64,000 bases of DNA from Trueperaceae bacterium (GTDB lineage Bacteria; Deinococcota; Deinococci; Deinococcales; Trueperaceae): assembly GCA_023954415.1 (NCBI GenBank), contig JAMLIB010000011.1, positions 62,001-126,000 on the forward strand. The letters are read 5' to 3'. A program made the translations under genes and the position numbers. Below are positions 44,920-53,860 of this stretch, piece by piece. The stretch's first letter is position 1. Each line of letters begins with the position of its first letter. The notes under the pieces are model-generated. The model was not told the origin of the DNA, ran no database searches, and saw only the letters and a list, made by a program, of their open reading frames with translations.

Positions 44920-45447
44920 TCACCAGACCGGCAAGCCGGCTCGCTCCCCCCTGACCCACGGGTCGTCGACCAGCAGACCGTCGGCCGAGAAGACGGTCAC
45001 CGCCGCGCCGTCGAGTAGGAGCCTGACTGCGGAGACGTCGGCGGGTTGGGTGAGGGTGTAGAAGAGCTGGTTCAGTCTAGCGAGCATGGCTGCCGTCCCT
45101 CCGCCGCGCTCGAACGCCCCCGACAAGTCGACCGTCAACGTGCCCCCCGCGAAGCTGGCGCCGAGCAGCGCCGTATCGGCCGGCACGCTGGAGTGCAGGC
45201 CGCGAGCGACCTCGTCAGCCGTCGGGCCGCGGGCGAGCGCCGCCACCTGCGCGGCGGCGCGCTCGCTCGGGTCTTGCCTGCCGAGGCGGCGGTTGACGCC
45301 CTCCAGCGTGAACGTCGTGCCCTGGTCCCTCACGAAGTAGACGACCGTGTCAGGCACCCGCTGCATGGTGCGCACGGCGATCACGCCCACCAGCGACAGG
45401 AGGAGGAGCATAGCGAGCGCCACTACGCGCAGGACGGCGGTCCGCAT
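44920..45447 (-). CDS. GerMN-domain protein
   Basis: 175 residues from ATG 45447. N-terminal membrane anchor (VLRVVALAMLLLLSLVGVIAV) then a single GerMN (sporulation/germination-type) domain: VVYFVRDQGTTFTLEGVNRRL, ARGPTADEVARGLHSSVPADTALLGASFAGGTLTVDLSGAF, and LNQLFYTLTQPADVSAVRLLLDG. The C-terminal FSADGLLVDDPWVR completes it. This organism need not sporulate: GerMN domains occur widely in envelope lipoproteins. TAGGCT lies 7 nt upstream, so leaderless. Just downstream of malic enzyme's convergent neighbourhood; no operon. Confidence 0.8.
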   Translation of the reverse strand: MRTAVLRVVALAMLLLLSLVGVIAVRTMQRVPDTVVYFVRDQGTTFTLEGVNRRLGRQDPSERAAAQVAALARGPTADEVARGLHSSVPADTALLGASFAGGTLTVDLSGAFERGGGTAAMLARLNQLFYTLTQPADVSAVRLLLDGAAVTVFSADGLLVDDPWVRGERAGLPVW

Positions 45448-45454
45448 GCGCTAG

Positions 45455-45460
45455 AGCCTA
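45455..45460 (-). promoter_or_regulatory. -10 element of the GerMN gene (leaderless)
   Basis: TAGGCT on the minus strand ends 7 nt before ATG 45447. Confidence 0.4.
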
Positions 45461-45517
45461 GCCCGGGCGCGCCGGACGGAACGGTACGGCGGTCAGCACG
45501 CCTCGCGCGCCCTCGAC

Positions 45518-47230
45518 CTAGGCGCGCCGGATGGGAAGGTAGCGCGGCTCCCACATGGCAGCCGTGACGGCGGCGAGCGGGTCGTCGATCGCCTTGCGCG
45601 CCACGCCGTCCTCGCCGGCCTGCTTCACGACGGCGGCGGCCACGTGACGGCTCGCGCGGTTGATGGCGTTGATGCTCGGGTACACGGCGCCGCTCATGAG
45701 GCGGGACGGGTCGGTGTAGTCGGCGAGGGCCTCGGCCGCCGCCGTGAGCATGTTGTCCGTCACCTTGCTGGCCCCGGACACGAGCGTGCCCAAGCCGACG
45801 CCGGGGAAGATGAAGGCGTTGTTGCCTTGGCCGACGACGTAGGTGTGGTCCTCGAACCTGACGTCCGGGAACGGGCTGCCGGTGGCCACGATCGCGCGAC
45901 CGTCGGTCCAGCGATAGACGTCCTCCGGCACGGCCTCGCTGTTCGAGGTCGGGTTGGAGAGCGGGAAGACTAGGGGGGCCGGGGAGTTCTGGGCCACCGC
46001 GCGGACGATCGTCTCGTCGAAGGCGCCCGCCTGACCGGAGAGACCGATCAGACCGGTCGCCTTGGCGTTGACGACCGTCTCCAGGAGCGACGGCACGTTC
46101 CCCGCGACCTGCCAGCCGGCCGTGCGTGACGGGTCCTGCGCCAGTTCCCGCTTGTAGTCGTCGAGTCCCCGCCGATCGGCCACCACCAGGCCCGCCGAGT
46201 CGATCATGAGGACGCGCGCCACGGCCTCGGCGCGGCTCAGCCCCTGGCGCATGAGGCCGACGACTATCTGCCTGGCCACGCCGATGCCGCCCGCTCCCGC
46301 CCCGTGCACGACGTAGGTCTCGTCGGTCATGGGCCGCCGCGTCTTGCGCGCCGCGGCGAGTAGACCGGCCAACACCACGGCGCCGGTCCCCTGGATGTCG
46401 TCGTTGAAGGACGGCAGGGCGTCGCGGTAGCGGTTCATGACGTCGACGGCCTTCTGCTTGCTGAAGTCCTCCCACTGCAGGACCGCGGCGGGGAAGCGGC
46501 TCTTGAAGGCGCTCACGAAGCGCTCGATGAAGTCGGCGTACGCCTGGCCCGTCAAGCGCTGGTGCCGCACGCCGAGGTAAAGGGGGTCGTCGAGGAGATC
46601 GGCGCGGTTCGTGCCGACGTCCAGCTCGATAGGGAGGGTCGTGGCGGGGCTGATACCGGCCGCGGCCGTGTACAAGGACAGCTTGCCGATGCAGATGGCC
46701 ATGCCGCCGAAGCCCTGATCGCCGATGCCGAGGATGCCCTCGGAGTCGGTCGCCACCGCTAGGCGTACCTCCGGCACTGGCGCGTCCGCGAGGACCTCGT
46801 CGACCCTATCGATGTTCTCCGTGCTGATGACGAGCCCCCGCGGGAAGCGGTAGATGAGGCTGAACTTCTGCACGGCCTCCGCGACGGTGGGCGTGTAGAT
46901 GATGGGGAGCATCTCCTCGAGGTGCCGCTCGAGGAGGGCGTAGAAGAGGACCTCGTTACGGTCTTGCAGCACGCGCAAGTACACGTGCTTGTCCAGCGCG
47001 GTCGCGAACATGGAGTAGTTGGCGTACGTGCGCTCGACCTGCTGCTCAAGGGTGGAGCTGTGCGGCGGCACCAGCCCCTCGAGGCGCAGCTCGTGGCGCT
47101 CCTCGCGCGTGAAGCCCGTGCTCTTGTTGAGGAGCGGTAGGCGCGTGAGGATGTAGCCCGTCATCTCCGTGGCCAAGTACGGCCTGCCTTGGTCGTCTAC
47201 TCGGGTCTCGAACTGCTTCATGCTGTCCAC
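45518..47230 (-). CDS. maeA: NAD-dependent malic enzyme
   Basis: 570 residues from GTG 47230, or 567 from ATG 47221. Oxidative decarboxylation of malate to pyruvate. The large SfcA-type subunit is recognised by FTREERHELRLEGLVPP, the catalytic tyrosine region LPIIYTPTVAEAVQKF (Tyr112), RFPRGLVIS, LPIELDVGTNR, WEDFSKQKAVDVMNRY with the FNDDIQGTGAVVLAG metal site, the Rossmann motif HGAGAGGIGVARQI, and FPLSNPTSNSEAVPEDVYRWTDGRA. Length and the fumarate-like N-terminal region fit the NAD-dependent class. Single gene; the TPR gene lies 66 nt upstream on the same strand... reading order is TPR gene last, as it ends at 47297. Confidence 0.93.
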   Translation of the reverse strand: MDSMKQFETRVDDQGRPYLATEMTGYILTRLPLLNKSTGFTREERHELRLEGLVPPHSSTLEQQVERTYANYSMFATALDKHVYLRVLQDRNEVLFYALLERHLEEMLPIIYTPTVAEAVQKFSLIYRFPRGLVISTENIDRVDEVLADAPVPEVRLAVATDSEGILGIGDQGFGGMAICIGKLSLYTAAAGISPATTLPIELDVGTNRADLLDDPLYLGVRHQRLTGQAYADFIERFVSAFKSRFPAAVLQWEDFSKQKAVDVMNRYRDALPSFNDDIQGTGAVVLAGLLAAARKTRRPMTDETYVVHGAGAGGIGVARQIVVGLMRQGLSRAEAVARVLMIDSAGLVVADRRGLDDYKRELAQDPSRTAGWQVAGNVPSLLETVVNAKATGLIGLSGQAGAFDETIVRAVAQNSPAPLVFPLSNPTSNSEAVPEDVYRWTDGRAIVATGSPFPDVRFEDHTYVVGQGNNAFIFPGVGLGTLVSGASKVTDNMLTAAAEALADYTDPSRLMSGAVYPSINAINRASRHVAAAVVKQAGEDGVARKAIDDPLAAVTAAMWEPRYLPIRRA

Positions 47231-47296
47231 TCACTCCCATGCGCCACGCGGCTCCGGACACCCCGGTGCCCGCACGCGCAGCGCCCAGATCTAGCG

Positions 47297-48883
47297 TCAG
47301 TCATCGGCGCCGGCGTCTTGCGTGCCGGCGTCCTGCGCATCGGCTCCAGGTATGTCGGGGCCGGGCGCGCCCTCACCCGGCACGTCCGTGTCCGGCGCCG
47401 CGCCGTTCGACTCCTCCCGCGCGCCTGCCAGGCGCTCCGCCTCGCCGGCGAAGAAGGGGTAGTCGTCGTTGTCCGGCTCCAATTCGGCCGCCCGCCCGTA
47501 GGCCGTCGCGGCTACGGCGTAGTCGCGGTTCTGGAAGGCTACCTGGCCCAGGTACGCCCACGCGAGGGTGAAGTCCGGCGCCGCGGCCGTTGCGGCCGCG
47601 AACTCGGCCTGCGCCGTCGGGCCGTCGCCCGCCTCGTAGGCCGCCATGCCCCTGGCGTAGGCGTCGGCGGCGACGGTCCCATGGGCGATCGCCTGCCGCG
47701 CGTTGTGGATGAAGTAGCGGGCGCGCTCGTCCGTCCGGTCGAGTCGCAAGACCGCCTGCCAGTAGGCGATGGCCTCGGCCGGCCGGCCGGCCTCCTGGGT
47801 GCTGCGCGCGGCCCACACGTAGGCGTCGACGAACTCGGGCGCGGCTTCCGCCGCCGCGAGGAAGCGCTCCGCCGCCGCGTCGAGCTCACCGGCCTCGTAG
47901 GCGGCGAGCCCGGCGTAGTAGGCGCGGCCGGCCTCGACGCCCCAGCGATCGAGCGTCATGGCGTACTCGAGGAACCAGCGCGAGCGGGCGTCGTCCGGAG
48001 CGAGGGTCGTCGCCCGAACCCAGTAGTCGACGGCCTCCTTGGGTAGGTCGAGCTCCAGGGCCGTGCGACCCGCCCATACGCTCGCGTCCGTGAACTCGGG
48101 GTTGCCGGCGACGGCGGCCCGGAAAGCGTCGAGGGCGCTGGCCAGGTCGCCGGCCTCGTACTCCCGTAGCCCGAGCCGGTACGCCTCGCTAGCTCCCTCG
48201 CCGTAGCGCTCGCGCTCGCGGCTCAGGTCGAGGAAGAACCTCGCCCCCTCGTCGTCGGGCGCGACCTCGACGAGGCGCTGCCAGATGACGACGGCCGCGG
48301 CCGTATCGTTCTCCTCGAAGGCGATGCGAGCGAGCCAGCGCAACGCTTCCGGGTCGTCCGGCACCATGTCGAGCAAGGTCAGGTACCAGCTCCTCGCCCC
48401 GCTCATGTCGCCGGCCTCGTAGCGCGCGAACGCGAGCTGGCCCACCACCCGGCGGAACTCGGCCTCGTCGGGCAGGACCTTGTCCGAGACGTCGCCCGGC
48501 AACTCCAACCTCCGCCCCGAGAGCTCTCCCCCTTCGTCCAGGAAGGCGTTCCAGGCGGAGAACGCCCTGATGTACCAGTTGGTGGCTCCGTAGACGTGCG
48601 CGCGCAAGCGGTAGGCGCGTAGCAAGTCGTCCTGGCCTTCTGCGGCCTGGTCGGCCGCAGCCACGAGTTCGTCGGCCGCCGCGACCGCCGCGCGCCACAC
48701 GGTGTCGTCCAGGCTGGGCGCGCGGCCGAGGTCGGTGCGTAGAGCCGCCACGAACGCCTCCTCGGCTCGCGCGTACGCGGCCGCGAGCGCCGCGTGCGAA
48801 GCGTCGGCTCCTTGAGCGAACGATGCGGAGGCGAGCGCGAGCGCCACCACGACGAGACCGGCAAGCGACGACCGCCGTCCCAT
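47297..48883 (-). CDS. Exported TPR-repeat protein
   Basis: 528 residues from ATG 48883 (GTG 48898 is an alternative start). Signal peptide SSLAGLVVVALALASASFAQG. The mature part is a run of tetratricopeptide-like repeats: ALRWLARIAFEENDTAAAVVIW, DAYRLG..EYEAGDLASALDAFRAAVAGNPEFTDASVWAG, DPRSRWFLEY, YEAGELDAAAERFLAAAEAAPEFVDAYVW, YEAGDGPTAQAEFAAATAAAPDFTLAWAYLG and NRDYAVAATAYGRAAELEPDN. The acidic C-terminal tail has repeated Asp/Ala/Gly (AQDAGTQDAGADD). A protein-protein scaffold in the periplasm. The hypothetical secreted gene lies 32 nt upstream. Confidence 0.82.
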   Translation of the reverse strand: MGRRSSLAGLVVVALALASASFAQGADASHAALAAAYARAEEAFVAALRTDLGRAPSLDDTVWRAAVAAADELVAAADQAAEGQDDLLRAYRLRAHVYGATNWYIRAFSAWNAFLDEGGELSGRRLELPGDVSDKVLPDEAEFRRVVGQLAFARYEAGDMSGARSWYLTLLDMVPDDPEALRWLARIAFEENDTAAAVVIWQRLVEVAPDDEGARFFLDLSRERERYGEGASEAYRLGLREYEAGDLASALDAFRAAVAGNPEFTDASVWAGRTALELDLPKEAVDYWVRATTLAPDDARSRWFLEYAMTLDRWGVEAGRAYYAGLAAYEAGELDAAAERFLAAAEAAPEFVDAYVWAARSTQEAGRPAEAIAYWQAVLRLDRTDERARYFIHNARQAIAHGTVAADAYARGMAAYEAGDGPTAQAEFAAATAAAPDFTLAWAYLGQVAFQNRDYAVAATAYGRAAELEPDNDDYPFFAGEAERLAGAREESNGAAPDTDVPGEGAPGPDIPGADAQDAGTQDAGADD

Positions 48884-48915
48884 GCGACCGTCGCTCACCT
48901 GGCCGGGAGCGGGTC

Positions 48916-49428
48916 TCAGCGTGCCCTCGCCGTCAACCACACGACTTCCCGATCGGCGCGGATCACGTACAGGAGGCGACTCGAGCCGTCCTCGCCGACG
49001 AACACGACGCGCGTGTGCGTCTCGGGACCGCCGGGGCCGACGACCGCCCGCTCGCTGCGCTCCGTCTCGAAGTAGCCGGCGACGGCGTAGGCGGTGGCGA
49101 TCTCATGAACCACCCCGGGCGCCAAACCAGCGGCGACGCCGCTCAACACGTAGGCTTCCCACTCCGTCCAGGCCGACGCGTCCGGTAGCCGGGCCGCGAG
49201 AGCCTCGACGCCGTCGCCGACCGCGCGCATGCTGCCGCGGGGAAGGCTCACGCCGGGATCGAACTGGGCGGAGATGGCCGCGCTCATCAGTACGTCCGCC
49301 AGGAGCTGGGCGTGGACGACGGAGCCGAGGCTGGCGCCGGCCACGCCCACCAGACCAACGACGAGGAGGCGCGCGAGGAAGCGCGTCACGCCGGCCTTGG
49401 TCGCGTTGGTCACGTCCGTCACCATCAT
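48916..49428 (-). CDS. Exported protein of unknown function
   Basis: 170 residues from ATG 49428, with TAGACT 6 nt upstream. N-terminal hydrophobic segment FLARLLVVGLVGVAGASLGSVV acts as anchor or signal. The mature part has a helical stretch (LLADVLMSAAISAQFDPGV ... VEALAARLPDASAWTEWEAYVLSGVAAGLAPGVVHEIATAYAVAGYF) and a C-terminal strand pair (THTRVVFVGEDGSSRLLYVIRADREVVWLTARAR). I do not recognise the family. It appears to be in one transcript with the TPR protein, so they may act together. Confidence 0.65.
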   Translation of the reverse strand: MMVTDVTNATKAGVTRFLARLLVVGLVGVAGASLGSVVHAQLLADVLMSAAISAQFDPGVSLPRGSMRAVGDGVEALAARLPDASAWTEWEAYVLSGVAAGLAPGVVHEIATAYAVAGYFETERSERAVVGPGGPETHTRVVFVGEDGSSRLLYVIRADREVVWLTARAR

Positions 49429-49434
49429 GCGGCG

Positions 49435-49440
49435 AGTCTA
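49435..49440 (-). promoter_or_regulatory. -10 element of the exported-protein gene (leaderless)
   Basis: TAGACT on the minus strand ends 6 nt before ATG 49428. Confidence 0.5.
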
Positions 49441-49717
49441 GCACCGGCCGGAGGGGCTTTCGCCCTGCCTCAAGGTCCGGACGCCAGGAGGTCCGTGAGC
49501 CCGCCACACTCGCACCCGGCGCTACGCGATCGCCTCACGCGCTCAGGCGAGCCAGCCCGTCCGACGCGTACCGCAGCGCTACCACCGGGCACCGGGCGCA
49601 TGGTACGCAGTAGGCGCGGCGCGTGCCTCCAACGCACGCTGCGCGCCTCGCCGCCGGAGCACGCTCCGGCACGGGCGCGCCGAGACCGCGCATCTACGAG
49701 CTAAGGATCGCTAGAAC

Positions 49718-51037
49718 ATGTTCCAGTCTTTGGGTGACCGCCTCCAATCCGTGTTCGACGGCCTGCGCGGCCGTGGCCGCCTGACCGAGGCCGATGTCAA
49801 GGCCGCGCTGCGCGAGGTGCGGGTCGCGCTCCTCGAGGCCGACGTCAACCTCGAGGTCGCGCGGGAGTTCACGAACCGGGTGCAGGAGAAGGCCGTCGGC
49901 TCCGACGTCCTCATGTCGCTGCAACCCGATCAACGCGTCATCGCCATCGTCCACGAGGAGCTGCAGGAGGTCCTCGGCGGCAAGTCCGTGCTGCCGACGC
50001 TCAAGTCCGAGGGCAACGTCTGGCTCCTCATGGGCCTGCAGGGGGCCGGCAAGACGACGACGGCCGGCAAGCTCGCCTACCGCTACAAGGCGCAGGGGCG
50101 GCGCGTGCTGCTCGTCGCCGCCGACACGCAGAGGCCGGCGGCCCGCGACCAGCTGAGGGTCCTCGGCGAGCAGATCGGAGTACCCGTCTTCGAGGTCAGG
50201 GACGGCGAGGCGCCGGCGTCCAGCGCGGCGCGCCTCAAGGAACACCTGCGCAAGGACTTCCGCGACCTCGTGATCGTCGACACGGCCGGCCGCCTGCAGA
50301 TCGACGACGCGTTGATGGACGAGCTGGCCGACCTCAGCGGGCGCGTCGAGCCAAGCGAGAGGATCCTCGTCGTGGACGCCATGACGGGCCAGCAGTCGCT
50401 ACCCGTCGCCACCGCGTTCGATCAGCGCATCGGCGTCACGGGCCTCATCATGTCCAAGCTCGACGGCGACGCGCGCGGCGGTGCCGCCCTCTCCGCCAAG
50501 CACGTGACGGGCAAGCCCATCTACTTCGCCGGCATGAGCGAGAAGATCGACGGGCTCGAGCCGTTCCACCCCGACCGGGTGGCCGGCCGCATCCTCGGCA
50601 TGGGCGACGTCCTCACCCTCATCGAGAAGGCGAAGGCCCTCGAAGGCGACGATGACGACGACACCCAGATGCGCAACCTGGGCGACTTCTCCCTCCAGGA
50701 CATGCTCACCCAGATGCGCCGCATCAAGCAGATGGGCTCGTTCACGGACGTGCTGAAGCTCATCCCGGGCGCCGGGAAGATCGTGCCGGCCGGCACGAAC
50801 ATCGACGAGCGCGAGATCGGCCGCGTCGAGGCGATCATCTCGTCCATGACGGAGGCCGAGCGGCATACCCCACGTATCCTCAACGCCGCGCGCCGCAAAC
50901 GCATCGCGCGCGGCTCCGGCACCACGGTGCAGGACGTGAACCGCCTCATCAACAACTACGAGGAGATGCGCAAGCTCATGAAGCGCATGGGCAAGCGCGC
51001 GCCCAGGCGGGGGTCAAGACCAGGCCTGCGCGGCTGA
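49718..51037 (+). CDS. ffh: Signal recognition particle protein Ffh
   Basis: 439 residues. GTPase that targets nascent membrane proteins, with 4.5S RNA, to FtsY. N domain ([38 protein letters not shown]), then the G domain with P-loop [34 protein letters not shown] and [14 protein letters not shown]-type G4 (here [11 protein letters not shown]). C-terminal M domain with Met-rich helices ([13 protein letters not shown]..., [10 protein letters not shown]) and the RNA-binding SGT motif in [16 protein letters not shown]. Length is typical. It heads the operon ffh-rpsP-khpA-rimM-trmD. An AAGGA lies before the ATG. Confidence 0.96.
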   Translation: MFQSLGDRLQSVFDGLRGRGRLTEADVKAALREVRVALLEADVNLEVAREFTNRVQEKAVGSDVLMSLQPDQRVIAIVHEELQEVLGGKSVLPTLKSEGNVWLLMGLQGAGKTTTAGKLAYRYKAQGRRVLLVAADTQRPAARDQLRVLGEQIGVPVFEVRDGEAPASSAARLKEHLRKDFRDLVIVDTAGRLQIDDALMDELADLSGRVEPSERILVVDAMTGQQSLPVATAFDQRIGVTGLIMSKLDGDARGGAALSAKHVTGKPIYFAGMSEKIDGLEPFHPDRVAGRILGMGDVLTLIEKAKALEGDDDDDTQMRNLGDFSLQDMLTQMRRIKQMGSFTDVLKLIPGAGKIVPAGTNIDEREIGRVEAIISSMTEAERHTPRILNAARRKRIARGSGTTVQDVNRLINNYEEMRKLMKRMGKRAPRRGSRPGLRG

Positions 51038-51157
51038 CGCTCCGGGCAGCCCGGATCGCGGCCCCGGCACCGTGCATGGGGTGGGGCCGCCCGAGCGCCG
51101 GAACACGGGCACCGCAGAAACGCGGGCACCGCACTGGAATAAGTTGCCCGCCGCGTG

Positions 51158-51163
51158 TACAAT
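51158..51163 (+). promoter_or_regulatory. -10 element of an rpsP promoter
   Basis: TACAAT, about 104 nt before rpsP. It would let the ribosomal genes be expressed apart from ffh. No convincing -35. Confidence 0.5.
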
Positions 51164-51193
51164 GCGTGGCTTTGGGAAGCCGAGCGGCGCCGA

Positions 51194-51220
51194 CTCGTGG
51201 TGCGCCGGCTGCACCACGAG
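51194..51220 (+). promoter_or_regulatory. Stable hairpin in the rpsP leader
   Basis: CTCGTGGTGC-gccggct-GCACCACGAG, a perfect 10-bp stem with a 7-nt loop, between the promoter and rpsP. It may be a leader regulatory element or protein-binding site; no T-run follows. Confidence 0.6.
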
Positions 51221-51266
51221 GACAGCCACGGCCGGCCCGAGCGGGCCCCCAAGAGGAGTTACGAAG

Positions 51267-51581
51267 ATGGTCAAGATCCGCCTGATGCGCATGGGCTCCA
51301 TGAAGAACCCGCACTACCGACTCGTCGTGGTCGACGGCCGCACCAAGCGTAGCGGCGACTACATCGAGCAGATCGGCTACTACGACCCGCGCGAGACCAC
51401 GTCGGAGAGCCTGCGGGTCGACGCCGAGCGCGCCAAGCACTGGATGGCACAGGGCGCCCAGCCGACCGACACGGCGCTCCGTCTACTCCAGAAGTCCGGC
51501 GTCGAGCTCCCCAACGCCCTCGAGGCCAAGCGCCGCAGCTCGTACGTCAAGCGCGAAGAGGCCAACCAAGCCCGAGCCTGA
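51267..51581 (+). CDS. rpsP: 30S ribosomal protein S16
   Basis: 104 residues from ATG 51267 with AGAGGAG 9 nt upstream. Signature N terminus [41 protein letters not shown]. The C-terminal extension, [18 protein letters not shown], is typical of Deinococcota-type S16 in being a bit longer than the core. Binds 16S rRNA early in 30S assembly. Lies between ffh and a KH-domain gene; the latter starts 31 nt downstream. Confidence 0.97.
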   Translation: MVKIRLMRMGSMKNPHYRLVVVDGRTKRSGDYIEQIGYYDPRETTSESLRVDAERAKHWMAQGAQPTDTALRLLQKSGVELPNALEAKRRSSYVKREEANQARA

Positions 51582-51612
51582 ACCACGCCCTCGTCAGGGC
51601 CCTGGAGGCGGC

Positions 51613-51843
51613 ATGCCCCTCGACCTCGTCACCTTCGTACTGCAGAACCTCGTAGCCGAGCCGGACCGCCTCGAGGTGAACGCCACCTCGGACGGGCGCA
51701 ACGTCCATATCGACGTCTCGTGCGCTCCCGACGATGTCGGGCGGATCATCGGCCGCGGGGGGCGCGTCATCAACGCGGTCAGGACCTTGGCGCGTGCCGC
51801 CGCGGACGGCCGCCAGCGGGTCGAAGTGCAGCTCTTGGAGTGA
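51613..51843 (+). CDS. khpA: KhpA-type KH-domain RNA-binding protein
   Basis: 76 residues, ATG preceded by GGAGG. Consists only of a KH domain: LVTFVLQNLVAEPDRLEVN, VHIDVSCAPDDVGRIIGRGGRVINAVRTLARAAA, with the RNA-binding loop GRGG. This is the usual gene between rpsP and rimM. In Gram-positives KhpA pairs with KhpB in mRNA/sRNA regulation. The gap to rpsP is 31 nt and to rimM 19 nt, consistent with one transcript. Confidence 0.92.
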   Translation: MPLDLVTFVLQNLVAEPDRLEVNATSDGRNVHIDVSCAPDDVGRIIGRGGRVINAVRTLARAAADGRQRVEVQLLE

Positions 51844-51862
51844 CGCTTCGGGCGCGGCTCCC

Positions 51863-52471
51863 ATGAGCATCGACCCCACGGCCAAGGGACCACCGAACGG
51901 TTACGCCTACTGCGGCCAACTGGGACGCACGTTCCAGTTGGACGGGGCTTTGCGGTGGCATGTCGCCGCCGCCCTGGCGGAGGCGGCGGGCGCTCCGGCC
52001 GGGGGGACCAAGCGCCCGCCGCTCGCGCTCAGGGCGGTCGGCGCGGCCGGCGTCGTGTTCGTCACGGGCCTCGGCGAGGTGCGGGTGCGCGCGGCGCGGC
52101 TCGCGAGCCCCGGAGGTCCTCCCCTGCTCATGCTCGAAGGCGTGCGCGACCGCACCGCTGCCCAACGGCTCGTGAACGCCGAGGTCTGGCTCGATCCGGC
52201 GCGGCTGTCGGGCGACCTGGCGGCCGAGCTGGAGCTCGCCCTCGCCACGCCCGACGAGGAGGGTGCCCTCGTCGGCCTCCCCGTCCTGCTTGAAGGACTC
52301 GTGGTGGGCGAGGTCAGCGGCGCCGACCTCTCGGGGCCGAACGCCGTCGCGCGGGTCGCCCTCGCGGCGGGCGGCGGCGCCCTGATCCCCCTCGCCGCCC
52401 CGTACGTGCGGGTCACGGAAGAGGCCGTCGTCCTCACCGACCCGCCCGCCGGGCTGCTCGACGCCGGCTGA
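51863..52471 (+). CDS. rimM: 16S rRNA processing protein RimM
   Basis: 202 residues. RimM assists 30S head maturation and binds S19. N-terminal RimM beta domain (YAYCGQLGRTFQLDGALRWHV, GEVRVRAARLA, LMLEGVRDRTAAQRLVNAEVWLDPARL) and the PRC-barrel C-terminal part (GALVGLPVLLEGLVVGEVSGADL, ALIPLAAPYVRVTEEAVVLTDPPAGLL). It is recognised mainly by position between khpA and trmD and by this domain pattern; sequence is diverged. The N-terminal extension SIDPTAKGPPNG is non-conserved. Confidence 0.9.
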   Translation: MSIDPTAKGPPNGYAYCGQLGRTFQLDGALRWHVAAALAEAAGAPAGGTKRPPLALRAVGAAGVVFVTGLGEVRVRAARLASPGGPPLLMLEGVRDRTAAQRLVNAEVWLDPARLSGDLAAELELALATPDEEGALVGLPVLLEGLVVGEVSGADLSGPNAVARVALAAGGGALIPLAAPYVRVTEEAVVLTDPPAGLLDAG

Positions 52472-52482
52472 GCGCGGCCGCC

Positions 52483-53226
52483 GTGCGCTTCACCGTCTAC
52501 ACGCTGTTCGGGTCGCTCGTCGAGCCGTACCTGCACGAGGCCTTGCTCGGCAAGGCCATCGCGGCCGGGCGGCTCGAGGTCGTGCTGCGCGACCTGCGCC
52601 GCTTCGCCGGCAACCGCACCAACCGCGTCGACGACGCGCCTTACGGGGGCGGGGCGGGCATGGTCATGCGCGTGGACGTCGCCGCGCAGGCGCTCGACGA
52701 GCTGGCCTCGGACACCCCACCGCCCGACGAGACCGTCCTTCTGACCCCCGCAGGCGAGCCCCTCACCCAGGGGCTGGTCGAGCACTTCGCCGGCCTCGAG
52801 CACGTGGCGCTCATCTCGGGGCGTTACGAGGGGTTCGACGCCCGGGTCGAGGGGCTCGTCACCCGCCAGGTGTCTATCGGCGACTACGTGCTCATGGGCG
52901 GCGAGTTGCCCGCGCTCGTGCTCCTCGAGGCGACGGCCCGGCTCCTGCCCGAGGTGCTGGGCGACGCGGAGAGCCATCGGCAGGACTCGTTCAGCTCAGG
53001 GCTGCTCGACTACCCCGAGTACACGCGGCCGCCGAGCTACCGCGGTCTGGACGTGCCCGAGGTGCTCCTCTCCGGGCACCACGGGCGCGTGGCGGCGTGG
53101 CGGAGACGCGAGGCCCTACGGCGCACCTTCCTGCGGCGCCCCGACCTACTGGAGAGCGCGCCCCTCACCGAGGAGGAGCGCGCTCTCGTGGACCGTTGGA
53201 AGTCCGGCGCGGCGCCGGAGGAGTGA
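52483..53226 (+). CDS. trmD: tRNA (guanine37-N1)-methyltransferase
   Basis: 247 residues, GTG start. Methylates G37 of tRNAs reading CUN, CCN and CGG, preventing +1 frameshifts; both tRNA-Pro(CGG) and tRNA-Arg(CCG) of this window are potential substrates. The SPOUT trefoil knot motifs are present: DDAPYGGGAGMVMR, LLTPAGEPLTQ, LISGRYEGFDARVEG, SIGDYVLMGGELPALVLLEA. C-terminal DYPEYTRPPSYRGLDVPEVLLSGHHGRVAAWRRREALRRTF is diagnostic. Ends the ffh-trmD operon; the OmpH-like gene converges 17 nt later. Confidence 0.96.
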   Translation: MRFTVYTLFGSLVEPYLHEALLGKAIAAGRLEVVLRDLRRFAGNRTNRVDDAPYGGGAGMVMRVDVAAQALDELASDTPPPDETVLLTPAGEPLTQGLVEHFAGLEHVALISGRYEGFDARVEGLVTRQVSIGDYVLMGGELPALVLLEATARLLPEVLGDAESHRQDSFSSGLLDYPEYTRPPSYRGLDVPEVLLSGHHGRVAAWRRREALRRTFLRRPDLLESAPLTEEERALVDRWKSGAAPEE

Positions 53227-53243
53227 GCCCCCCGGCTCCGCGG

Positions 53244-53756
53244 TCAGTTCGCCTTGAGCTTGTCGATGGCGAGCTGCGTGATGTCGAGGTCGTCGTCGGA
53301 GTAGACGACGAGGCGCTGGTTGGCGGCCTCGACGCGGTCCATCACGATCGTGTAGCCGTTCTCCTTGGCGAGCGCGGCGATGGCGGCGTTGGCGGCCTCG
53401 ACGGCGGGGGCGGCAGCCGCGTTGATCTCGTTCAGGTAGCGCGTCTGCACGGCCGAGAGGGTGGAGCGCAGGGTAGCGTAGCGTTCGCTCTCGTCCGGCG
53501 TGAGGGTCTGGCCTGCGGCGACCTTGGCGTCGAGCACGCTGATGCTGTCGGTGAGCTCCTTGACCTCGGCCTCGGCCTGGTTGCGGATGGCGTCGACCTG
53601 GGCGCCGGACGGGTGGGCGCGGATCACGGCCTGCGAGTCGATGAACACGACCTTCGTCTGACGCGCCTGCGCGTTCAGGGTCGAGGAGAGACCGTTCGCA
53701 AGGAGTAGTGCGGCCACTGAGGCCACGGCAAGCCCGATCAGGGTGAGTCTTCTCAT
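53244..53756 (-). CDS. OmpH/Skp-like periplasmic chaperone
   Basis: 170 residues from ATG 53756. Signal peptide RLTLIGLAVASVAALLLANGLSSTLNAQA, then the OmpH domain: KVVFIDSQAVIRAHPSGAQVDAIRNQAEAEVKELTDSISVLDAKVAAGQTLTPDESERYATLRSTLSAVQTRYLNEI is a long helical coiled-coil region and AALAKENGYTIVMDRVEAANQRLVVYSDDDLDITQLAIDKL is the typical Skp C-terminal beta-strand/helix with the family DxTxxVIxKL pattern. It would hold unfolded outer-membrane proteins in the periplasm. The OMP-bearing diderm envelope of Deinococcota fits. Confidence 0.85.
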   Translation of the reverse strand: MRRLTLIGLAVASVAALLLANGLSSTLNAQARQTKVVFIDSQAVIRAHPSGAQVDAIRNQAEAEVKELTDSISVLDAKVAAGQTLTPDESERYATLRSTLSAVQTRYLNEINAAAAPAVEAANAAIAALAKENGYTIVMDRVEAANQRLVVYSDDDLDITQLAIDKLKAN

Positions 53757-53860
53757 AGCGGGTGGCAGCTTACCACCACGATGATGAGAACGCCTCCGAG
53801 GCTAGGTCCTGTGCTGAACGACACCGCCACACTCCCAACCCCACCTGCGACGAGGCGGCC

